Of a stretch of DNA of 64,000 nucleotides, positions 56,446-64,000 are shown piece after piece (position 1 is the stretch's first letter; every line of letters starts with the position of its first letter). Under the pieces are notes generated by a model. That model was not told the DNA's origin. It ran no database searches and was given only the letters and a program-made list of their open reading frames with translations. The position numbers and the translations under genes were made by a program. Location of the stretch: positions 806,001 through 870,000 of the forward strand of contig CAOLHI010000562.1 of assembly GCA_948474755.1 (NCBI GenBank). The letters run 5' to 3'. The stretch comes from Ctenosaura bakeri. Its lineage: Eukaryota; Chordata; Lepidosauria; Squamata; Iguanidae.

Positions 56446-57437
56446 AGTACCAGAAACTACAAGAACACTTCTACACATACTTAAGAGTACAGCTGTCTGT
56501 TGTCTGTCTTGCTGACTGATTTTTAATTTAGACTTGGAAGAGGCTCAGACTATTAGATTTTGTACCTCTTGCCAAAAGAAAAAATAAAAAGCAAAATTGG
56601 TTTCTGTCAGTTCTGGTTTTGGGTGAAAAATTACACACTCACTCTCTCATCCTCAACTCTCTTTTAAAACTTTACAATTCATTTCTTTCTTCTCTTAGGA
56701 AACAACTATCCTCCAGCTACTACAGCCTAACTACGTAGGTGGCCGATTTTTTAGTGCCACTGAAACTTGCTTTGCAAACTAGTTAAAAACTCATTAAATA
56801 AAATGGATGACTGAGAGGAGTAAGCTACTCATTTACATATTAATCAGTCCCTATATCCTTCTAATTAACACAAGGATTGCTTGTCTGCAGATTTCCTGGA
56901 ATTCAGCTTCTTGCTAATGCTGCTGTTGCTCCTGCCATAAACAGCATTTCATATTCCAAGAACATATTTTCACTGAGGAACTCTTAAGTAAGGGCTAAGC
57001 AGATCACTCAATTCAGTTTGCAGGCCGGTGATGGGTTTGTGTAACTGTTGTGTGATTGTGTCAGCTCTCCGTACATTTAGATCAGATGACAGCAATAACA
57101 GACTACTAGAGGCTCTACTGCCCTGTAGACTGAAGCAAACTGTTCCCCCCTTGCAAAAGTTGCATTTCCATGTCGGAGTTTACTTCACCAGCCTGTACTT
57201 CTACACCACCTGCTTCTAGTACTGTCATATCACATTTTGAATGTTCAGAGTGCTTCCATTATGAATATTATTCAGGAGTGAATGCCACTACGTTGTTGAA
57301 ATGATGCCATTCATACACGTAAGTGGGGTATCAAGTGTTTTGGCAGGGGTAAAAATTTGCAGAAATATAACAAAAATCTTTAAAAACAGAATGTGAGGGG
57401 AAGAACACCAAGCAGCTGAATGAAGATTGGTCACTGA
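56446..57437. other. mostly unique intergenic DNA
   Basis: 56.88-57.23 kb looks unique, with a GATGACAGCAATAACAG (MEIS-like) word near 57084. No exon or repeat. Confidence 0.35.
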
Positions 57438-57616
57438 GGCCATTTCCACATGAGACTGTTATAGTGCTATTATTCCAATTGCAACATCCTATGGAATCCT
57501 GGGGTTTGCAGTTTAGGACAGGCTGGCTGGCCCCTCCTGAAACTGCAAACCTCAGGATTCCATAGGATGTTGCAAGTGGAATAATAGTGCTATAACAGTC
57601 TTGTGCAGAAATGGCC
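57438..57616. mobile_element. palindromic TIR MITE, full copy
   Basis: GGCCATTTCCACATGAGACT at the left, CAGTCTTGTGCAGAAATGGCC at the right (20 of these compared). The inverted repeat extends into the flanks (CACTGA and TCAGTG). Confidence 0.9.
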
Positions 57617-59121
57617 TCAGTGTCCTCCCTGACCAAGGAATATTGCATACTGGGAGGCAGAGACAGGAAAATTTGGTGGGATAGGTTATGAAATGGGTAA
57701 CTTGGACAGGAGCAACCGACATTGTAAAAAATCGGTTGCAACAGGTCTCACTTATGAGTAACAACATTCTGTAACAGCACTATGTGCTCAGTGGGCTGGA
57801 GTGACTGGAGAAATTATCAGCGAGATGAATAATTACTTAGCTACCTAAGGAAAAGACAGTTAGTTGCCTTTGGAACACCTGGAAACATGAAATCTCAAAG
57901 CTAGAAAGGATTTCCTAGATGGCAGAATGCTACTAATATCCTTATTCCAATGGCAATGTAGATGGGTGGGAGAGAAGAAGAACATCAAATCTCCAAAGGT
58001 GGGCAAAGCAGCAAGATCTGATGGTCATCCATCACACACCATCAGCCCTGTGCTCCATGTCTGGCAAGCAGCCGCACTACAAAAATAACAATGGGTTTAG
58101 CACAGAGAATGCCATCAGTATGGTTACAGGAGAGATATTAGCATGATTTCATTTTTTTTAAAATAGATGTGCTTTTATTAACCTGTTAGGATGTTTTTGC
58201 TGATTTTAAACTAATAAACTGTTTTGGGGGCTCTTTAGAGGCCAAAAGGCAACTCACTGTGGATTTTATAAGTAAAACTCAGAAAGCCTTAGAACAAAAC
58301 TACAGATGTCTAAGGTTTAGTTTGTTCCAAGTACTGAATATCTATGCCCCACCTTTGTATTAAAATAGTAACCCTGTATAATGAGTGGGAAAAAAAATGG
58401 GACCGTTAAAGGCTTATAACATTTATTATGCTATAAGCTTTTGCAGCAGAGTCCACATTACCAGATGCATTAGACATAATAATTAGGAAGATGCACACAC
58501 AGATGACTTTGTGGGGGAATGGGATGAAGTTACTAGTGAGATTGCATGGAAATTAAATACTCCAAAAATCTTACTGTGAAAATTGTGAAAACACACACAC
58601 ACACACACATACATACTGAGAGGTTACTCCTGTAGAAGTGTGATGTTATTTTACTCTTTCCAATTTAAAATAAGACATAATAAGAATAATCTGCACTAAA
58701 ACTTAAACAGAAACAAGCTAAGATAGCAGTTTATTCCCTAAAAGCTAGTCTGATTAAATATCTTTACACCTAACAAAAAAATGGAAAGTAACAGAGCTTT
58801 GAAAATCTCAGTTGGGAAGATAGTCTCATTTATGGCACCACCACCAGGAAGTTCTATTTCTAACACCCGGATGACAGATATCACAGGTGAAAGGCCTTCC
58901 ATCCTGCATCTTCAGGACTGAGGTGTATTAACTTTCAACAAAAGAGTCAATTACTTTTGCTCTAATTCTCTAGACTTGTGGCTGGGCTGTGTACCACTTC
59001 AGACTGTAAGTTAAAAGGTTACATGACTGAACACAAACAGATCCTCTGTGTTTATAAAACTAGTAAGTTAAAGACAGACAGCAATGATACTAGTTTTTTA
59101 TATGTAGAGATTTTGGGGGAG
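57617..59121. other. intergenic DNA with a palindromic-repeat scrap and CA tract
   Basis: 58405-58482 (AACATTTATTATGCTATAAG, then 'cttttgcagcagagtccac') is a piece of the repeat seen at 40125. (CA)n at 58590-58608. No gene. Confidence 0.45.
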
Positions 59122-59123
59122 TA

Positions 59124-59460
59124 CAGTCATCCCTCCATATTTGCAGGTTTCACTTTTGCGCATTTGATTATTCACAGATTGTTTGCTGTCACCTCCTTTG
59201 CCTCTGTATGCAATTTTTAATAGGGACCGCAAGCCTTGTGAGACTGAAAATGGTGTGGGGTAGCAGTGGAGGTGGCAGTAAGCCTCACCAGCCATCCACT
59301 TCTGCCTGATGCCTCAAAGGAATTCACAGTGGGTTGAATATGGTGATCACACTTATTTGTGTATTAAATATGGTTTGGGAGGGTCTAGAATTATTCCTGT
59401 TTTTTTCACTTTCATGGGGGTCCTGTGCCCCTAACCTTAGCGAATGTGAAGAGATGACTG
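59124..59460. mobile_element. Tigger-like (Tc1/mariner, pogo) MITE
   Basis: CAGTCATCCCTCCATATTTG at the left and GCGAATGTGAAGAGATGACTG (last 20 compared) at the right, flanked by TA on both sides (59122-59123, 59461-59462). GGGGTCCTGTGCCCCTAACC precedes the right end, as in Tigger elements. About 337 bases; no transposase. Confidence 0.8.
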
Positions 59461-59479
59461 TATGGTGTGACATACACTC

Positions 59480-59830
59480 TAACTGTCCCAATTTGGCAGG
59501 AAGAGTCTCAATTAATCCTGTCACCCCACTTTTCAAGCTGCTTTTAAAAGGTCCACGTTTTTCTCCCACCTCACTTTCCACTTCAATTGCTATATGCTAA
59601 GCTCAAAACACAGAAGTAGTTTTCATTCAATTAGCTCAGCAGCAGGAAAGAGGAGCAGTAGACGCTTTCCCCGTAGACTCAGACAAAAGCAAACTGCATA
59701 GCCTGTCCTAGCCTGGGCATCCTTCCTCATAAATAACTGTTGGCATCTTGACCACACTCTGATGTTGCTTGGGCACACATGTTCCAGTGTGCATCTGTGA
59801 AATGTGGGAGGGTAAATAGTGAGTACTCAT
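59480..59830. repeat. dispersed repeat, copy 1
   Basis: Shares ordered blocks with 61230-61590: ATTAATC...CCCACTTTTCAGCT-like, TAGACTCAG..AAAGCAAACT, GCATCTTGACC and CATCTGTGAAAT. Family unknown. Confidence 0.65.
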
Positions 59831-60039
59831 ACATTCCCAAAGTGCTGTCTGTAGTTGTACAGTGTAGACATTAAATATCTCTCAGCCACTGCTCCAACTT
59901 CAGTCCCTCTAGAATGGCAAGGTTCAGTGCAGTGCTGTTTTATGGTTGGTACTCAATTTCTTAACTCATGGTCTAATTTGGTCTCCTTTCTCTCCCAGAA
60001 CTGGTAACCTGATAAGTCTATGATTTCTAGAACTGAGAA

Positions 60040-60650
60040 TCTTCATTTTAGGTTATTCCAGGTTTCCTAGTTCCTAGTTCACTAGGGCTCTCTTCTGCCC
60101 CTCCACGCCTGTGATTTTGACATTGCTTTTGCAGCCATTCCTTCTGGCGGAATTCCCGTTTTCTTGTTAAGAGCTCAGGTGGTTCTGGGCTCCAGCAGCA
60201 GCTCCCTGCCAATCTCCATAAGTAACACCTGCTTGGCACAGAGTACTGTTCTTCACTTAGCCTACCAGCTGGCCTCTTCCAGGCCCAAGCCTTACTTAGA
60301 AGGCCAAAAGCATCTTTGCGCTCACTCCTCATAGTTCAATGACTGCTGCACTTCTAGACAAACCTTTTTCTGTTAACTTTCCATTTGCATTGCTTTTAGA
60401 TATCCAAAATCCCAGGTCACATCTTGCTCAGTGTATTTGGGATTTAATTCCTCTTTCTCAGCTCTATGCATCTCTCTTCCACGTTTTATGCTGGCTTGTT
60501 AATATTTTGAAAAGAGAAACTGATTTACAACTATTTTTTTTTCCATATACAGGCTTCCCCCACTTGTCTGACAGGTTAGGGACCAGAATGCAGCCAGAAA
60601 ATGGAATTGGCTGAAAAGTGGAATCCGTGTACTGTACTGTGGGGAGCATG
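60040..60650. other. unassigned DNA with a second Tigger-like scrap
   Basis: 60548-60640 (CAGGCTTCCCCCACTTGTCT, then GGGACCAGAATGCAGCC and GGAATTGGCTGAAAAG) resembles a Tigger-type terminus. The 60048-60332 frame has no known domain. Confidence 0.45.
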
Positions 60651-61229
60651 AAGGACTTATGGAGGCTCACTTGGGACGAATGACATACATGCTGCTTGCA
60701 AAGTCTCTCAGCTGGCTTAGCACCCTTTCCCCCCTCTCGGCTTTGCAGCACACACATTATTTCCAAGTGATCATCTGTAGGCGAGGAAAACAATGAGTAT
60801 TGTTGAACTAATGGAACGAGTCCTTAATTTGGAAGCATCATATGACTGAGTCATCAGATAATTTGGCATCAAAATGTGGGGGCTTCTGTATACCAGGAAT
60901 ATTCCTACTGGCACACATTAGTTTGTTTTCTTCACAGAACATGATGCCATTTATTTCATTTATTACTATTTAGTTCACCCAATGTCTGTTAATGTCAGAC
61001 TCCAGAACATTCCAAGCTGAAATCTAGACTGGTAAACTGCTTTTTAATGTGTATACTTAAGCTGTAGGAACTGTTGTGATTAGTTGAGAGTATGAAGTCA
61101 CTAGTACGCTTAATGGGAGCATGACCTTCTTTGTCAGCAGGCTGAAGAACAGGAGAGAACAATAGACAATAGACTAACTTCTCCTTTTTGTGGAAAGCCC
61201 GGCCAGTACAGAGGGTTGGTTGTGGCTGA

Positions 61230-61590
61230 CAGTCCCCATTAATCTTCCATCATCCCACTTTTTCAGCTACTTTTAAAATGTCCCAATTTCTCTCTCCTCC
61301 TCCTGCTTTTCTCTTTTGTCCTCAGATTATTAAAATTACTGCAAATTAATTGAAAAATTCAAAAGTAGTTTGTACTTGCTTATCTCAGCAGAGGGTAGAG
61401 GAGAGCAGGCGATGGAATCTTGTCCTTCTCAGTAGACTCAGCGAAAGCAAACTACTGCAGCCTCACCTAGTTAGCAAGTTCTTCCATGTTAATAATGTTT
61501 GCCATCTTGACCCTATTCTGCCCTTGCTTGGCCACATGTGTCTCTGTTTTCATCTGTGAAATTTTGAAGAGTATGATAAATGGTAAATGC
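61230..61590. repeat. dispersed repeat, copy 2
   Basis: Direct-orientation partner of 59480-59830, about 1.75 kb away, diverged and with small indels. Confidence 0.65.
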
Positions 61591-61606
61591 TGAAGGGTGC
61601 TGTAAA

Positions 61607-61741
61607 GAGAGCCAGAGTGGTGTAGTGGTTTGAGCATTGGATTATGACCGCTGAGAACAGCGCCAGAAAAGTCTTTGAAAGGTTTGCCTTAGGGCCATCA
61701 TAAATAGAAAACAACTTGAAGGCATGCGGCAGCAACAACAA
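61607..61741 (+). mobile_element. Sauria-type SINE, internally deleted
   Basis: GAGAGCCAGAGTGGTGTAGT, TTGAGCATTGGATTATGACC, then CATCATAAATAGAAAACAAC, CTTGAAGGCATGCGGCAGCA. The central body is missing. Confidence 0.85.
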
Positions 61742-63028
61742 ATGGTGCTGTAAATGGTGAGGGGGTTTCATCTCATTTCAGCTGTTATTAATAGCAATTT
61801 TATGTGTGTGTGTGGAGGTTTCCTCCAATCTGGAATAAGTAAAGATTTAATATCAAGCACTATCAAAAGGCAAATCTTGTGCCTTGGTGGCTCTCTTGGA
61901 GGCAAAAGAAGTTTGTCTTATCTTGATAAAATCCCTTTTTTTGTGTGGGATATCCCTAATTCTTTAGTGAAACCTGACCTAAGGAATGGAAGCTGTTCCT
62001 GGACTCTCTTTCAGTCTTTCAGAGCCACTCCTTATATGAACCTGCTCAAGTTTAAATATTCTTAGGGGAGGTGTTTCCCTCAGTCCTACCACCATCATGG
62101 GCACCTTTGATGAGAGCAGAGGCCTTCTTAATGACTGTTCCCAGGCTGTGAAATTGCCTTCTATGGGATTAGGGTTGCCAATTCAGGATAGTCTCCAGGG
62201 GAAAACCTGAGACTGAAGGATGGACCTTGGTGATCTTATTAAGCTATTCTGCATTAAGGGTCAACCCCTGTTGCTCATAGCTTTTCATTCAAATATAAAC
62301 ACACTCACAAACACAAACACAAACAGAGATAGAGAAGATATTTCCCCGTTCAGAAATTAAGAAATTAAATCTTAATTTGTTAAACTAGCTGTTCCCAGAT
62401 CAAGATGAAATTAGGGAAGCATTCTCTCTCATTTACTTATGGGAGATGATACCATTTAATTTAGCCTACTTGCTTCTAGCCAGAAGGTGTATGCAGAGCA
62501 GAATGGAGGGTGAGCCCCGCGGTCACAGTGACTGGGGGAGAAGGCAGAAGATAACAAAATAAGTACATAAACCTGGCCTGTCTCCCTCACCTTTCCTTGG
62601 CCCATTTCACACACACACACATTTTGATATTTGTGATTTTTCCACTTTTGCAAGGGTCCTGCGTACCTAACTTTAGTGAGGGCCAACTGTACTTTTTTCA
62701 TTTGGACAAGCTGTTGGCTGTTATCTGGTGGTTGCAGAAAGGTTTTTTAACGGGGAGAATGCTGCAGTCTTATCTTCATTACTATATTTTAAATGCTATT
62801 AAAATTGGTTTAGGTTACTGCTTTCAATTGGATTGGTTACTTAATTTTTTTAAAGTTTATATATAAACTATTTTGGCAGTACTATGCTGTAAACTGCATT
62901 GGATCCTACACGGGGAGAAAAGTGATGTGTTAAAGAGAGAAATAAAGAGAGAGAAAGAAATGTTATGCCACCTTAACATGCCTTTATGTCATTTTAGAAC
63001 AGGGTGTGGTAGGCTGTCTCCTCTATAA
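61742..63028. other. intergenic DNA with a Tigger-like scrap
   Basis: 62612-62692 (TTGATATTTGTGATTTTTCC, then AAGGGTCCTGCGTACCTAAC and GGGCCAACTGTA) is a right-end piece related to 59124-59460. The rest is unassigned. Confidence 0.45.
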
Positions 63029-63115
63029 CAGTGGTTCTCAACCTTCCTAATGCTGTGACCCCTTAATACAGTTCCTCATATTGTGGTGACCCCAACCATA
63101 AAATCATTTTTGTTA
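63029..63115 (+). mobile_element. hAT transposon end of the SPIN/Charlie type
   Basis: CAGTGGTTCTCAACCTTCCT, AATGCTGTGACCCCTTAATA, CAGTTCCTCATATTGTGGTG, ACCCCAACCATAAAATCATT. This is the well-known 5' end of the SPIN (and rodent URR1-like) hAT family. It is truncated after about 87 bases into a TTTA-rich run. Confidence 0.75.
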
Positions 63116-63339
63116 TTTATGATTTATTTATTTATTTAGTTATTTCTAACATCAAATAGATTGGAAACAGTGCCTTAAATCACTGCTCTGGATAGACTTC
63201 TAAATGCCTAAAAACTGGTAACCCTCCCCCCCCATTTTTTTAAGCACAGAAAGCGTCCATCAATGCCAGAATTGAGGCAGTAGTTCTAGTTCTGAATGCT
63301 GGGTTTCCACAGTTCAAAAAGCCAGTCACTCCCAAAGGC

Positions 63340-64000
63340 AACGCCGAAACAGCCCACATTTTACACGAGGCGCAGGGAGGAAAGGACAGGGAGAGAGGAA
63401 AGATGGCGCCGGCATAAGCAGATGCGTTTTGTTTCACTCCCTCCCTCCCTTAAAGGAAGTGCGGACGCTGAACATACAAAAAGCGAGGAATGCAAGACAG
63501 TCAGGACAAAGAACACAACACGTGCGTGTGGCAAGTGCCAAGGGTCCACGCACAACAAAAGCGAGAGGAGAAAGTCACCCTGGTTATTTCTGCACTAGAC
63601 TGTTATAGCGCTATGATTCCACTTTCACCATCCTATGGAATCCTGGGGTTTGCAGTTTGAAGTCCACATGACAGATGAGAGCAGCGGTTTCAGGTCAAAA
63701 AAACAAAAACAAACAAAAAAAAAACCAACCAAGGAGCCTCAGGGGCTCTTGCTACACAAACCGAAGCCCTTGGCTGATGCCCCCTGCTCCTTTCCTGACC
63801 AAGTTCTCAGTCTCGGAGGGACTGATCTCCCCTGTCGGATGGCAGATCCGCTGCAGGAAAGTTTCCCCCTTTGCCTGCCAGACCAAAGGCGACAGCCACA
63901 CCAACAACTCCCATGGAGCGGCGTGCCCAGAATGAATGGGCGACCGGGCGATCGCCACCGCTGCAGCCCCGCCACTTTGGGAAGCAAGTGGAGCCCAGCT
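63340..64000. promoter_or_regulatory. CpG-rich block at the right edge, possible promoter of the next gene
   Basis: CpG density rises sharply from about 63340. AAAGATGGCGCC at 63399-63410 is YY1-like. The block is interrupted by a half MITE and continues GC-rich to the window end. No start codon with recognisable protein follows. In human the gene on this side of NHLH2 is SLC22A15, in the divergent direction, so its 5' flank is a reasonable guess. Confidence 0.4.
63592..63658. mobile_element. palindromic TIR MITE, half copy in the CpG block
   Basis: GGTTATTTCTGCACTAGACT through CACCATCCTATGGAATCCTG to GGGTTTGCAGTTTGA. It stops just short of the dyad, leaving only the left arm. Confidence 0.85.

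Overview
The window is vertebrate chromosomal DNA, most likely from a squamate reptile and probably a lizard. The evidence is one vertebrate neural bHLH gene set in a dense field of repeats typical of squamates: Bov-B/RTE LINEs, Sauria-type tRNA SINEs whose tails resemble the Bov-B 3' end, CR1/L3 and L2 LINEs, 5'-truncated L1s, and PIF/Harbinger-like, Tigger-like, hAT (SPIN-like) and Helitron DNA elements. The species cannot be named from the sequence.

Gene content is low. The only protein-coding gene I can support is NHLH2 (HEN2), on the minus strand. Its complete 137-codon coding exon lies at 26284-26697, directly preceded by a splice acceptor. A 3' UTR runs down to tandem poly(A) signals near 24984-24998. 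An upstream CpG-rich block (about 25.9-31.8 kb) holds the intron, candidate 5' UTR donors at 30234 and 30258, and a promoter-like cluster near 31.35-31.5 kb. That cluster has three CCAAT/ATTGG boxes, a PKNOX/TGIF-like dimer site and two E-boxes. The last ~650 bases turn CpG-rich again and carry a YY1-like site. Given human gene order (CASQ2-NHLH2-SLC22A15) this may be the 5' flank of SLC22A15, but no coding sequence of it is visible.

Layout: 1-25 kb is gene-free and repeat-rich, with a triple-nested transposon block at 1.9-3.9 kb, two Bov-B remnants, a Helitron at 7.7-8.5 kb, three L1 fragments at 10-19 kb, a CR1 at 19-20 kb and two unique, homeodomain-motif-rich stretches (20.15-20.48, 24.42-24.9 kb). 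25-32 kb is the NHLH2 locus. 32-64 kb is gene-free, with a 960-bp solo LTR with a 4-bp target duplication at 37.5-38.5 kb, a second Helitron, a long CR1, an L2 LINE, further LTR relics, a SPIN-like hAT fragment and a Tigger-like element.

The most distinctive signal is a group of TIR transposons that share the end GGCCATTTCCACA and show 3-bp TNA-type target duplications. One GC-rich ~450-bp family (5 copies) keeps three internal hairpins whose arms differ between copies in a compensatory way, and every copy carries a YY1-like GCCGCCATTT core. A ~180-bp palindromic family (9 copies) includes three half-copies broken at or near the dyad. Part of its core has been captured by a non-autonomous Helitron present twice. 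No undescribed gene system was found. These transposon observations and a few candidate neural enhancers are the leads worth checking.
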